Shown: one piece after another, positions 8,849-18,962 of the stretch
Layout: every line of letters begins with the position of its first letter
How positions within the stretch are numbered: position 1 is the first letter of the stretch
Assembly (NCBI GenBank): GCA_040384325.1
Contig: JAZKJL010000003.1
Location: forward strand, 434,001 to 498,000
Length of the DNA stretch: 64,000 nucleotides
Direction: 5' to 3'
Source: JACMLX01 sp040384325
GTDB lineage: Bacteria; Gemmatimonadota; Gemmatimonadetes; Gemmatimonadales; Gemmatimonadaceae
Made by a program: the position numbers and the translations under genes
The notes under the pieces: model-generated
Told to the model about the DNA's origin: nothing
The model's database searches: none
The model's input: the letters and a program-made list of their open reading frames with translations, nothing else

Positions 8849-10180
8849 ATGGTCACACCCCCGTCCACGCCCATCCGCCTGTCGCAGCGACTGACGCCGC
8901 TGCATGGCATGGCCGCCATCGATGCGGATGGCGTGGAGCGGCAGCCGGATGACGGGGAACGTCGCGTGTCGCGGTGGTCGCGCTTCTGGCGCGTCACCGA
9001 TCCTGCCCTCCGCGACGCAGGCATCAAGGGCGAGCGGCTGATCGCGAAGTACCGCCTCGGGGGGGCGCTGCTGCTGTTCCTGATCCCGGTGCGGGCGGTG
9101 ATGGTCGCGCCCGAGCTGCGGCAGAACTGGGTCGGCTTCGCGATGGCACTGGCCGGTGTGTTCTCGGGCACGTTCTTCCTCTGGCTCACGCATCGCGACG
9201 AGGTGCGGACCTGGATCGGCTTCGCTGCGTCGCTGCTCGACGTCACTTTCGTCAGCATCGGACTGGCGGCGTTCGTGGCGCTCGGTGTGCCGCAGATCGC
9301 AGTCAACTCGCGCGTGATCTTCGAAGTGTATTTCCTCTGCATCGCGATCACCTGCCTGCGCTACGACCGGCGCATCTGCCTGGTCACCGGCATCACGGCG
9401 GCGTTGCAGTACGGACTGATCGTGCTCTGGGCCAGCACCACGCTGGACAACAGCCCGGCGTGGGTCGATTCGAGCTACGGGCGATTCGATGCGCAGGACC
9501 AGATCGCCCGCATCGTGCTGATCGGCGTGGCGACCTGCATCAGCCTCGCCATCGTGTTGCGCGTGCAGCAGCTGCGGGTGCTGTCGGTGCGCGACCGTCT
9601 CACCGGCCTGATGATCCGCGGCTATTTCGACGAGCGCCTGAGCGAGGCGTTCGATCGCGCGCAGCGCACCGGCGAGTCGCTGGCGGTGGCGATGATCGAC
9701 CTCGATTACTTCAAGTCGTTCAACGATCGATTCGGACACGCCGTGGGTGACCTGGTGCTGTCGTCGGTGTCGCGCGCCATCAAGCAGCTGGTGCGCGCCG
9801 AGGACGTGGTGGGGCGCTACGGTGGCGAGGAGCTGATCGTGATGTTGCCCGGCCTCGACCGCGCACGCGCCGCCGAGCGCATGGAGCGGATCCGTCGCGC
9901 CATCAGCCAGATCCGGGTGGTGCTCGACAACACGCCGCCTGGTGGCTGGGCCGCACAGGCGGAGCTGTTCAACGACGGGCCGGCGGTGGCGGGTGGCACG
10001 GTGCTCACCGCCAGCATCGGGGTCGCGTCGTGGCCCGAGGATCACGCCGAGACGGTGGAGGCGCTGGTCTATCGCGCCGATTCGCGGCTGTTGAGCGCCA
10101 AGTCCACTGGCCGGAACCGCGTGGTGTCGTCGGCCGGTGTGACTGACGAGTTCGCCATCTTGACCGCAGCACGCGCCTGA
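8849..10180 (+). CDS. Membrane-bound diguanylate cyclase (GGDEF)
   Basis: This 443-aa protein makes cyclic di-GMP from GTP. The N-terminal half (about residues 65-235) holds roughly six hydrophobic helices and no recognised sensor family, ending in the linker helix IVLRVQQLRVLSVRDRLTGL. The GGDEF domain follows, with DLDYFKSFND and the active-site loop GGEEL at residues 325-329. A product-inhibition I-site RxxD (R316-A-E-D319) sits exactly five residues before the active site, so the enzyme is predicted to be active and feedback-inhibited. No EAL or HD-GYP partner is in the window. It begins 5 bp after thrS and may share its transcript. Confidence 0.9.
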   Translation: MVTPPSTPIRLSQRLTPLHGMAAIDADGVERQPDDGERRVSRWSRFWRVTDPALRDAGIKGERLIAKYRLGGALLLFLIPVRAVMVAPELRQNWVGFAMALAGVFSGTFFLWLTHRDEVRTWIGFAASLLDVTFVSIGLAAFVALGVPQIAVNSRVIFEVYFLCIAITCLRYDRRICLVTGITAALQYGLIVLWASTTLDNSPAWVDSSYGRFDAQDQIARIVLIGVATCISLAIVLRVQQLRVLSVRDRLTGLMIRGYFDERLSEAFDRAQRTGESLAVAMIDLDYFKSFNDRFGHAVGDLVLSSVSRAIKQLVRAEDVVGRYGGEELIVMLPGLDRARAAERMERIRRAISQIRVVLDNTPPGGWAAQAELFNDGPAVAGGTVLTASIGVASWPEDHAETVEALVYRADSRLLSAKSTGRNRVVSSAGVTDEFAILTAARA

Positions 10181-10349
10181 GGGCGACGATCGTCCGTGGT
10201 CGCCACCACTGTTGGACACTGTACATTCTGATCCATACATCAGTCGTGACTCGTGACGCCGGCGCGTTGATGCTCCGGCGCGGGTGCGCACCCGGTTGGG
10301 CGTGACGGTACCCCTGCCGGTGTCCGGTCTCTCCTCATGGAGTGCATGC

Positions 10350-13004
10350 ATGTTCCTGCCTCGTCAGATGTCACGTCGCGTTGGCCTGTTGCTCGCCGCG
10401 TCCTGCATGCTGGTGCTGCCGCTGCTCGCGCAGGCCACTGGTCGCGTGGCCGGCAAGGTCACCAGCTCCGATGGTGGAGCGCCGATCCTCGGTGCCGCGG
10501 TGCAGATCGTCGGTACGCCGTTCGGTACCATCACCAAGGCTGACGGCACCTACGCCATCGCGTTGCGACCGGGCACGTACACGTTGCGATTCCGGCAGAT
10601 CGGGTTCGCCAGTGCGACGCAGCCGATCACGATCGCCGCCGGCCAGACGCTCACGCGCGACGTGGTGCTGCAGCGCAGCGCCACCAACCTCGAGGCGGTG
10701 GCGGTGATCGGTACCCGTGCCGAGGAGCGCACGGTCACCAAGTCACCGGTGCCGGTTGACGTGTTCAGTGCCGTGGACATGAAGGCCACCGGCCGCACCG
10801 AGACGGCGCAGATGATCCAGGCGCTGGCGCCGAGCGTGAACTTCCCGCGGTCTGCGATCGCCGACGGCACCGATGCCGTGCGCCCGGCGACGTTGCGCGG
10901 CCTCGGTGCCGACCAGGTGCTGGTGCTGGTGAACGGCAAGCGTCGGCACACCACCGCGCTGATCAACGTCAACGGCACGGTGGGCCGCGGCCAGAGTGCG
11001 GTGGACCTGAACGCGATTCCCGCCAGCATGATCGACCACGTGGAAATCCTGCGTGACGGTGCCGCGGCGCAGTACGGCTCCGACGCAATCGCGGGTGTGA
11101 TCAACATCGTGCTCAAGACCAACGCGCCGACGGAGGTGAACCTGCAGTCCGGCCTCACCGCGATGGGCGACGGTCGCGTGATGCAGGGCTCGGCCAACGC
11201 CGGCATCGCCAACAGCAGCGGGGGATATTTCCACGCCGGCTTCGAGGCGCGTGACCGGCAGCACACCGATCGTTCGCTGGCCGACCTGCGCACGCAGTAC
11301 TTCGCCGGCGACGCGCGTGAGGCGACCATCAATCGCATCAACAACCGGTTCGGTGACGGCCAGACCAGTGACCTGGTGGGCATGTTCTCCACCGGCACCA
11401 CGTTCGGCAACGGCATCGACGTGTACGCCTTCGGCGGCACCAGCCGACGCAAGGCGACGGCGCCCGGCTTCTGGCGCCGGCCGAACGACGATCGCACCGT
11501 GCGGTCGCTCTGGCCGAACGGCTTCCTGCCGTACATCAACAGCACGTTGTGGGATGCCTCGACCGCCGGCGGCATCAAGGGCAAGCTGGCCGGCTGGAGC
11601 TGGGACCTGAGCCAGACGGTCGGTCGCAATTCGCACAACTTCCTGATCAGCAACACCAACAACGCCAGCTTCGGCAACGCATCCAAGACGTCGTTCGATG
11701 CCGGCACGCTGATCTTCAGCCAGGCCACGTCGAACCTCGACCTGTTCCGCGAAGTGAAGGCCGGCACCATCCCGGTGCGACTGGCGGCAGGCGCCGAGTG
11801 GCGGAAGGACCAGTTCCAGATCACGCAGGGTGAGCCCGGCTCTTGGCAGGACGGTGGTGTGCGCGTGCTCGATCCGAACGGCGTACCCACCACGCGTATC
11901 GCGGCGGCAGGGTCGCAGGTGTTCCCGGGCTTCCGTCCCACTGACGAGACCAATGAGGCCCGCAGCAACACGTCGCTCTACGCCGACGTGGAGTCTGACC
12001 TGACGTCGATGCTGCTGGTGGGCGGTGCGGTGCGCTACGAGAACTACACCGATTTCGGCAGCCAGACGACGGGGAAGGTGACGGCGCGGTTCGCACCGGT
12101 GCAGCAGTTCGCCGTGCGCGGCGGATACAGCACCGGCTTCCGTGCGCCGTCGCTGCAGCAGAGCTGGTTCACGGCCACGTCCACCAACTTCATCAACGGC
12201 GTGCCGTTCGAGATCCGCACCTTCCCGGTGTCGAGCGCGCCGGCGCAGTTGCTCGGCGCCAAGCCGCTCACGCCGGAGAAGAGCAAGAACCTCAGCGCGG
12301 GCATCACCGCGCAGCCCGTCCCCGCGCTCAGCTTCACGGCGGACTATTACCAGATCGACATCGACGATCGCGTGGTGCTGTCGGAAAACCTGACGCAGAC
12401 GGCCGTGCGCGACTTCCTGGCGGCGAACGGCCAGCCGGGCATCGGTGGTGGACGCTTCTTCACCAACGCCATCGACACGCGCACCAAAGGTGTCGACCTG
12501 GTGGTGAACTACGGTCTCAACTTCCGGCAGAACGGTATCCTGCGCCTGACCGCCGGCGCCAGCTTCAACGAGACCGAGATCACCGCCCAGAAGCAGGTGA
12601 CACCGCCGGCGCTGGCGGCGCTCAACGACGCGCTGTATTCGCGCATCGAACGTGGTCGGGTGGAGAAGGGGCAGCCGCGCAACAACTTCGTGTTCAGCGC
12701 CACGCATGAAGTGAGCAAGTTCACGCTCACCGCGCGCACCCAGCGCTTCGGGGAAGTGACGGCCTTCGGGACCACGGCCGCCAACGACCAGACCTACGGC
12801 GCGAAGTGGATCACCGACGCCTCGGTCGGACTGGCACTGCGCGAGAACGTGAAGTTCACGTTCGGCGCCGACAACCTGTTCGACGTCTATCCCGACCAGA
12901 ACACCCCCGTCAACAGCAACAACGGCATCTTCCCGTTCACCGGACTCTCACCGTTCGGGTTCAACGGCCGCTTCGCCTACGCGCGGGTGAACTTCCGCTT
13001 CTGA
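10350..13004 (+). CDS. TonB-dependent outer-membrane receptor with N-terminal carboxypeptidase-regulatory-like domain
   Basis: From the ATG at 10350 (GGAG 7 bp upstream) the protein has 884 aa. A signal peptide ends near residue 27 (LLAQA). A CarboxypepD_reg-like domain (about 28-110) follows, then the plug (about 130-245, with VLVLVNGKRRHT and RDGAAAQYGSDAIAGVINIV). The rest is the 22-strand barrel, ending in the outer-membrane signature aromatic ARVNFRF. Unlike the SusC protein further on it lacks a SusD partner and is shorter, so it resembles siderophore/vitamin type receptors. Substrate cannot be read from the sequence; there is no linked binding protein or ABC transporter. Confidence 0.9.
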   Translation: MFLPRQMSRRVGLLLAASCMLVLPLLAQATGRVAGKVTSSDGGAPILGAAVQIVGTPFGTITKADGTYAIALRPGTYTLRFRQIGFASATQPITIAAGQTLTRDVVLQRSATNLEAVAVIGTRAEERTVTKSPVPVDVFSAVDMKATGRTETAQMIQALAPSVNFPRSAIADGTDAVRPATLRGLGADQVLVLVNGKRRHTTALINVNGTVGRGQSAVDLNAIPASMIDHVEILRDGAAAQYGSDAIAGVINIVLKTNAPTEVNLQSGLTAMGDGRVMQGSANAGIANSSGGYFHAGFEARDRQHTDRSLADLRTQYFAGDAREATINRINNRFGDGQTSDLVGMFSTGTTFGNGIDVYAFGGTSRRKATAPGFWRRPNDDRTVRSLWPNGFLPYINSTLWDASTAGGIKGKLAGWSWDLSQTVGRNSHNFLISNTNNASFGNASKTSFDAGTLIFSQATSNLDLFREVKAGTIPVRLAAGAEWRKDQFQITQGEPGSWQDGGVRVLDPNGVPTTRIAAAGSQVFPGFRPTDETNEARSNTSLYADVESDLTSMLLVGGAVRYENYTDFGSQTTGKVTARFAPVQQFAVRGGYSTGFRAPSLQQSWFTATSTNFINGVPFEIRTFPVSSAPAQLLGAKPLTPEKSKNLSAGITAQPVPALSFTADYYQIDIDDRVVLSENLTQTAVRDFLAANGQPGIGGGRFFTNAIDTRTKGVDLVVNYGLNFRQNGILRLTAGASFNETEITAQKQVTPPALAALNDALYSRIERGRVEKGQPRNNFVFSATHEVSKFTLTARTQRFGEVTAFGTTAANDQTYGAKWITDASVGLALRENVKFTFGADNLFDVYPDQNTPVNSNNGIFPFTGLSPFGFNGRFAYARVNFRF

Positions 13005-13026
13005 TCGACGCGGGTGGCGGCAAACG

Positions 13027-13056
13027 GGCGGCGCATCGGGGTTCCGGTGCGCCGCC
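13027..13056 (+). terminator. Hairpin after TonB-dependent receptor
   Basis: GGCGGCGCA (13027-13035) pairs with TGCGCCGCC (13048-13056), and the pairing continues inward (with a T-G wobble) to a GGTT loop, giving about 13 bp. It starts 22 bp after the receptor stop. There is no T-tract, so it may act with Rho or as a stability element. Confidence 0.6.
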
Positions 13057-13179
13057 TGTCGCATCAGGCCCCCGGAACGGGACAGGGCGGGGACGGCCTG
13101 CCGGAAGTCAGGCTGCTATCTTTGGGGCTTCCCCCCGACCCGGGGGGACCCGAAATCCGACCGCCCGACTTCTTCATAC

Positions 13180-14397
13180 ATGCCGTCCCCAGAACTCACC
13201 CCAGTCATCGTCGCCGCCCGGCGCACGGCCATCGGCAAGTACCTCGGTGGCCTCTCCGCGCTGACCGCGCCACAGCTCGGCGGACAGGCCATCGCTGCCG
13301 CCCTCGCCGCCAGCGGCATTCCCGCCGACCTGGTCGAGGAAGTGATCATGGGCCACGTGCTGCAGGGTGGCACCGGCCAGGCGCCCGCGCGTCAGGCTGC
13401 GCTGCTGGGCGGTGTGCCGGTCACCGCGTCGGCGCTGGCCATCAACAAGGTCTGCGGCTCCGGGCTCAAGGCCGTGATGCTGGCCGCGCAGGCGATCAAG
13501 GCCGGCGATCGGTCGGTGCTGGTTGCCGGTGGCCAGGAGAGCATGTCCAACGCGCCGTACTACATGCGCGGGATCCGCGGCGGGGTAAAGCTGGGCGACC
13601 AGACGCTGGTGGACGGCATGATCCACGACGGGCTGCATTGCGCCACCTGCCACGTGCACATGGGCGGGCATGCCGAGCACACCGCGCGCAAGGGCGAGGT
13701 CAATCGCGCCGACCAGGATGCGTTCGCGGCCGACAGTCATCGCAAGGCGATCGCGGCGCAGGCGGCCGGCAAGTTCACCACCGAGATCGCGCCGGTGAGC
13801 ATCCCCGGTCGCAAGGGCCCGACGGTGTTCAGCGTCGACGAAGGTCCGCGCGCGGACACCACCGCCGAGTCGCTGGCGACGCTGCGTCCGGCGTTCGCCA
13901 AGGATGCACCGAAGGAAATGAACGCCGCGGATCTCAGCGTCACCGCCGGCAACGCGTCGTCGCTGAACGATGGCGCGGCGGCACTGGTGGTGACCAGCGA
14001 GGCGGTGGCACGTGCGCATGGCCTGCCGATGCTGGCACGCATCACCGGCTACGGCACGGGTGCGGTGGATCCGAAGGACCTGTTCTTCGCGCCGATCACG
14101 GCGGTGCAGAACCTGATGAAGCGCCAGGGCACCACCATCGGTGACTACGGATTGATCGAGGCCAACGAGGCCTTCGCGTCGCAGTCGCTGGCCGACGGCC
14201 GCGGGCTGGGCTGGGACTGGGATCGCGTCAACGTGCACGGTGGTGCGATCGCACTCGGCCACCCGATCGGCGCCAGCGGCGCACGCGTGCTCGTCACGCT
14301 GCTGCACGCGATGCTCGATCGCGACGTGGCGACGGGACTGGCCACGCTCTGCCTCGGCGGCGGCGATGCGGTCGCCCTCTCCGTCGAACGCACCTGA
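13180..14397 (+). CDS. Acetyl-CoA C-acetyltransferase (thiolase)
   Basis: This 405-aa thiolase condenses or cleaves acetoacetyl-CoA and related 3-ketoacyl-CoAs. The nucleophilic Cys is C92 in NKVCGSGLKA; the GGAIALGHPIGASGAR segment carries the catalytic His, and the second Cys lies in LCLGGGDA near the C-terminus. The length is typical for the PhaA/AtoB group. It is followed after 30 bp by a CPBP protease and then by 3-hydroxyacyl-CoA and acyl-CoA dehydrogenases, so a short-chain acyl-CoA pathway (beta-oxidation or butyryl-CoA direction) is likely. A G/C-run hairpin (13131-13147) lies in the leader. Confidence 0.94.
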   Translation: MPSPELTPVIVAARRTAIGKYLGGLSALTAPQLGGQAIAAALAASGIPADLVEEVIMGHVLQGGTGQAPARQAALLGGVPVTASALAINKVCGSGLKAVMLAAQAIKAGDRSVLVAGGQESMSNAPYYMRGIRGGVKLGDQTLVDGMIHDGLHCATCHVHMGGHAEHTARKGEVNRADQDAFAADSHRKAIAAQAAGKFTTEIAPVSIPGRKGPTVFSVDEGPRADTTAESLATLRPAFAKDAPKEMNAADLSVTAGNASSLNDGAAALVVTSEAVARAHGLPMLARITGYGTGAVDPKDLFFAPITAVQNLMKRQGTTIGDYGLIEANEAFASQSLADGRGLGWDWDRVNVHGGAIALGHPIGASGARVLVTLLHAMLDRDVATGLATLCLGGGDAVALSVERT

Positions 14398-14427
14398 TCG
14401 CGCGCGGCCAACGCCAGGCACCCTGTC

Positions 14428-15353
14428 GTGAGCGCGTCGCTGCTCGACCGCATCGCGTACGCGCGTCCCTACGAACTGCGGTGGGGCTGGAAGCTGGTGC
14501 TCTTCCTGCTGGCGGGATTCGCCGCGTCGAACATCGGCGTGCCGCTGTTCGCGATGACGCTGCCGGCCGCGTCGATGACGTGGTTGCGGCCGACGCTCGA
14601 GTGCCTGGCGGTGCTGGTGGCCACGCGCTACGCCGTCACCGCGCTGGATCGCATCGGCTGGACGGGCGTCGGGCTCGGACCCGCCGCCTGGAAACCCGGC
14701 ACGCTGCTGCTGGCGGCGGGTGTCGGCGCACTGGCGATCGCAGTGCCGACTGCATTCGGCATCGCGACCGGTGCACTGAGCTTCGTGCCGCGACCGTCCG
14801 AGCAGGTGGCGCGCACGGTGGCGTTATCGGTTGCGGTGCTGGCACCGGCGGCACTGACCGAGGAGCTGCTGCTGCGTGGCTACCCGTTCACCGTGCTCCG
14901 GGCGCGCTGGGGCGTGGCTGCCGCGATGGCAGTGACGTCGATCGTGTTCGGTGTGCTGCATCTCGGTAATCCCGGCGCGCGGCCGATGGCGATCGCGAAC
15001 GTGATCGCGGCCGGTGTGTTCCTGGCCGGTGTGCGCGTCGTGACCAACAGCCTGGCGGCGGCGTGGGCGGCGCACTTCGCATGGAACTGGACACTCGGTG
15101 GCGGCTTTCACGCCGCGGTGAGTGGATTGCCGTTCGGCACACCGGGCTACCAGCTGGTGGACAGCGGCCCGGATTGGATCTCGGGCGGTGCATGGGGGCC
15201 GGAAGGCGGTGTGCTGGCCGCGGTGGGCATGATCGGCACCTTCGCCGGGTTGTCGTGGGCGATGGGCCGCAACCGGCGCGACGGCATTCACGCCGTCGTC
15301 GCCACGGATTCACTGAACGCAGGCGGTCCCGGTGACCGTCAGGAGCATCAGGC

Positions 15354-15357
<4 letters not shown>
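14428..15357 (+). CDS. CPBP-family intramembrane metalloprotease
   Basis: This 309-aa polytopic membrane protein is read from a GTG start. It shows the CPBP (Abi/Rce1-like) motifs EELLLRGY (EExxxR, about residues 150-157), the FxxxH motif in SIVFGVLHLGNP, and a later AHFAWNW His/Asn motif. These residues form the metal site of intramembrane proteases that process prenylated or other membrane substrates, or confer bacteriocin immunity. Its stop overlaps the next gene by 4 bp (ATGA), so it is embedded in an acyl-CoA operon, an unusual neighbourhood with no obvious functional link. Confidence 0.88.
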
Positions 15358-16208
<851 letters not shown>

Positions 16209-16209
16209 G

Positions 16210-17379
16210 ATGAATCCCTCACCGGTCATCTTCCCGCTCAGCGAAGAGCAGCGCGAGATCCAGCGCACCGCGCGCGAATTCGCCGCCGCCGAGATCACGC
16301 CGTACACCGCGCAGTGGGACCGCGACAGCCACTTCGAGCCGTCGCTGGTGAAGAAGCTGGGCGACCTGGGCTTCCTCGGCATGCTGATCCCCGAGCAGTA
16401 CGACGGCCTCGGGCTGGATGCGCTCACCTACCTGATGGCGCTGGAGGAGATCTCCACCCACGACGCGTCGGTGGGCGTGATGATGAGCGTGCACAACTCG
16501 TTGCCGACGCAGATGATCCTCAACTACGGCAGCGAGGCGCAGAAGCAGCGCTGGTTGCCGCCGATGGCACGCGGCGAGATTCTCGGCGCCTTCGCACTCT
16601 CGGAGCCGGGCAGCGGCAGTGATGCCAGTAGCCTCACCACGCAGGCGGTGCGCGACGGTGACGACTGGATCCTCACCGGCACCAAGAGCTGGGTGACGCA
16701 GGGCACACACGCCGGCGTGATCCTGGTGATGGCACGCACCGATTCACCTGACGCGCGCCGCGGTGGCAAGGGCATCTCCACCTTCATCATCACACCCGAC
16801 CTGCCGGGCTTCAGCGTCGGCAAGAAGGAGGACAAGCTGGGCCTCCGTGCCAGCCCCACCGTGATGCTGACCTTCGACGAGATGCGCGTCCCGGCTGATC
16901 GCCTCCTGGGGAGTGAAGGGCAGGGCTTCATCTATGCCATGCAGTCTCTCGATCACGGACGGCTCGGCATCGCTGCGCAGGCGCTCGGCATCGCGACCGC
17001 GGCGGCGGAAGCGGCCCGTGAATACGCGGCGGAGCGCAAGCAGTTCGGGCAGCCGATCAAGGATTTCCAGGCGGTACAGTTCAAGCTGGCCGACATGGCC
17101 AGCCGCATCACTGCCACCCGTGCGCTGCTCTACGCGACCGCGCGCGCCAAGGATGCCGGCGAGACCATCACGCAGTTCGGCGCCATGTGCAAGCTGCTCG
17201 CCAGCGAGACGGCGATGTGGACCACCACCAATGCCGTGCAGATCTTCGGCGGTTACGGCTATGTGACCGAATACCCGGTGGAGCGCCTGTTCCGCGACGC
17301 CAAGGTCACCGAGATCTACGAAGGCACCTCCGAAGTGCAGCGCATCGTCATTGCCCGCGAGCTCTATCCCCGTACCTGA
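16210..17379 (+). CDS. Acyl-CoA dehydrogenase (short/medium-chain type)
   Basis: This 389-aa FAD flavoprotein has the N-terminal helical domain and the FAD/substrate segments GAFALSEPGSGSD and WVTQG. The catalytic base is E371 in IYEGTSEVQR, the short/medium-chain position. The nearby GRLGIAAQALG and QIFGGYGY motifs are standard. The ATG at 16210 is chosen because it follows the hbd stop directly and the conserved N-terminus begins there. Electron transfer flavoprotein genes are not in the window. With hbd and thiolase it covers most of a beta-oxidation or butyryl-CoA spiral; an enoyl-CoA hydratase is missing locally. Confidence 0.94.
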   Translation: MNPSPVIFPLSEEQREIQRTAREFAAAEITPYTAQWDRDSHFEPSLVKKLGDLGFLGMLIPEQYDGLGLDALTYLMALEEISTHDASVGVMMSVHNSLPTQMILNYGSEAQKQRWLPPMARGEILGAFALSEPGSGSDASSLTTQAVRDGDDWILTGTKSWVTQGTHAGVILVMARTDSPDARRGGKGISTFIITPDLPGFSVGKKEDKLGLRASPTVMLTFDEMRVPADRLLGSEGQGFIYAMQSLDHGRLGIAAQALGIATAAAEAAREYAAERKQFGQPIKDFQAVQFKLADMASRITATRALLYATARAKDAGETITQFGAMCKLLASETAMWTTTNAVQIFGGYGYVTEYPVERLFRDAKVTEIYEGTSEVQRIVIARELYPRT

Positions 17380-17427
17380 CCAACCACGCGCCGCGAGGCT
17401 GCGGCGTCGCCGTCCTTTTCCATACCG

Positions 17428-18507
17428 ATGAATCTCTTCGAGACGATCTCCACGATGGGGCACGAGCAGCTGGTGCTCTGCCATGACAAGTCCAGTGGCT
17501 ACCGCGGCATCATCGCGATCCACGACACCACCCTCGGTCCGGCCCTCGGCGGCACGCGATTCTGGAACTACGCCTCCGATGAGGAGGCGATCACCGATGC
17601 CCTGCGTCTCGCGCGCGGGATGACGTACAAGAACGCCGTGGCCGGCCTCAACCTCGGCGGCGGCAAGAGCGTCATCATCGGCGACAACCGCACCACCAAC
17701 CGCGAGATGATCTTCCGCGCCCACGGGCGCTTCGTGGACTCGCTGGGCGGGCGCTACGTGACGGCCGAGGACGTGGGCACCGGCACGCTGGACATGGACT
17801 TCGTGCACATGGAGACGAACTACGTGGCCGGCCTCCAGAACGCCTCGGGCGACCCGTCGCCGGTGACGGCACGCGGCGTGTTCCGGGCGATGCAGGCGAC
17901 GGCCAAGTTCAAGTGGGGCAGCGACGACCTGCGCGGGCGCACCGTCGCCATCCAGGGCTGCGGCAACGTGGGCTTCAACCTCGCCCGCGAGCTGAACGCG
18001 GTGGGTGCGCGCCTGATCGTGGCCGACATCGACGCCGAGCGGGTGAAACGGGTGGTCGAGGCCACTGGCGCACGTGGGGTGACGGTGGACGAGATCCTGG
18101 ACCAGGACGCCGACATCCTGGCGCCCTGCGCGCTCGGTGGCGGCCTCAACGACGACACGATCCCCAAGCTGCGGGTCGAGCTGGTGGTGGGTGCCGCCAA
18201 CAACCAGCTGCTGGAGGATCGCCATGGGGACATGCTCGAGGAGCGCGGGATCATCTACGCGCCCGACTACGTGGTGAATGCCGGCGGCGTGATCAACGTC
18301 TACGGCGAGCTGGCCGGCTGGGACCGGACCCGCTCCCTGCGCAAGGCAGACGAGATCTACCAGACTATCCTTGGGGTGTTCGATATTGCCCGGGCCGACG
18401 GCGTGACCTCTCACGTGGCGGCCGACCGGCTCGCGGAGCGGCGGATCCAGGCCGTCCGTGGCATGGTGCGCACCTGGCCTCCGTTCCCCAACAAGTCCGC
18501 GAGCTGA
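17428..18507 (+). CDS. ldh: Leucine dehydrogenase (Glu/Leu/Phe/Val dehydrogenase family)
   Basis: This 359-aa NAD-dependent amino acid dehydrogenase has K68 and K80 in MTYKNAVAGLNLGGGK, with K80 at the position known as catalytic in Bacillus leucine dehydrogenase. The TAEDVGT segment and the Rossmann motif GCGNVG follow. The length (about 360) fits leucine rather than glutamate dehydrogenase. It deaminates branched-chain amino acids to 2-keto acids and fits beside the acyl-CoA enzymes just upstream. rpiB follows after 2 bp. No Shine-Dalgarno is visible before the ATG, so a leaderless or weakly initiated message is possible. Confidence 0.9.
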   Translation: MNLFETISTMGHEQLVLCHDKSSGYRGIIAIHDTTLGPALGGTRFWNYASDEEAITDALRLARGMTYKNAVAGLNLGGGKSVIIGDNRTTNREMIFRAHGRFVDSLGGRYVTAEDVGTGTLDMDFVHMETNYVAGLQNASGDPSPVTARGVFRAMQATAKFKWGSDDLRGRTVAIQGCGNVGFNLARELNAVGARLIVADIDAERVKRVVEATGARGVTVDEILDQDADILAPCALGGGLNDDTIPKLRVELVVGAANNQLLEDRHGDMLEERGIIYAPDYVVNAGGVINVYGELAGWDRTRSLRKADEIYQTILGVFDIARADGVTSHVAADRLAERRIQAVRGMVRTWPPFPNKSAS

Positions 18508-18509
18508 GC

Positions 18510-18962
18510 ATGGCTGAACACATTCCGATCGGGTCCGACCACGCCGGCTTCGAGATGAAGGGGCACCTCGCTGCCGCGCTGACGCGGATGGGGTACGAGG
18601 TCGAGGACCTCGGCACGCACTCCGCCGATTCCACGGACTACGCGGACTACGCCCACCCGGTGGCGCGCGAGGTGTCGTCGGGCGAGGCCAAGCGCGGTAT
18701 CCTGCTGTGCGGCACCGGCCTCGGAATGAGCTATGCCGCCAACCGCTGGCCGCACGTGCGGGCGGCGGTGGCCTGGACGCCCGAGGTGGCGAAGCTGTCG
18801 CGGGAGCACAACGACGCCAACATCCTCGTCATCCCGGCGCGGTGCCTGAGCGATGAGGAAGGGGTGCAGATTCTGGAGGCGTGGCTCAACACGCCGTTCG
18901 AGGGTGGCCGGCACGAACGCCGGATCGCCAAGATCGAGCGGGCCGACGGGGAGGAGACGTGA
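18510..18962 (+). CDS. rpiB: Ribose-5-phosphate isomerase B
   Basis: This 150-aa protein interconverts ribose-5-P and ribulose-5-P. It starts with IGSDHAGFEMK, and the active-site loop GILLCGTGLGMSYAANR includes the catalytic Cys. HNDAN (about residues 100-104) is the conserved C-terminal signature. It begins 2 bp after leucine dehydrogenase and its TGA shares one base with the glyA ATG. LacAB/RpiB homologues cannot be told apart fully by motif, but pairing with glyA and the lack of galactose genes support RpiB. Confidence 0.92.
   Translation: MAEHIPIGSDHAGFEMKGHLAAALTRMGYEVEDLGTHSADSTDYADYAHPVAREVSSGEAKRGILLCGTGLGMSYAANRWPHVRAAVAWTPEVAKLSREHNDANILVIPARCLSDEEGVQILEAWLNTPFEGGRHERRIAKIERADGEET

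Noticed and set aside
10743..12707. Minus-strand open frame of 654 codons opposite the TonB-dependent receptor
   Set aside because: Antisense shadow in high-GC DNA; no motif, no start signal, Arg/His-rich.
13131..13147. CCCCCC-GACCC-GGGGGG hairpin before thiolase as a riboswitch or terminator
   Set aside because: Only 6 bp with no conserved aptamer or T-tract; kept as a remark in the thiolase entry.
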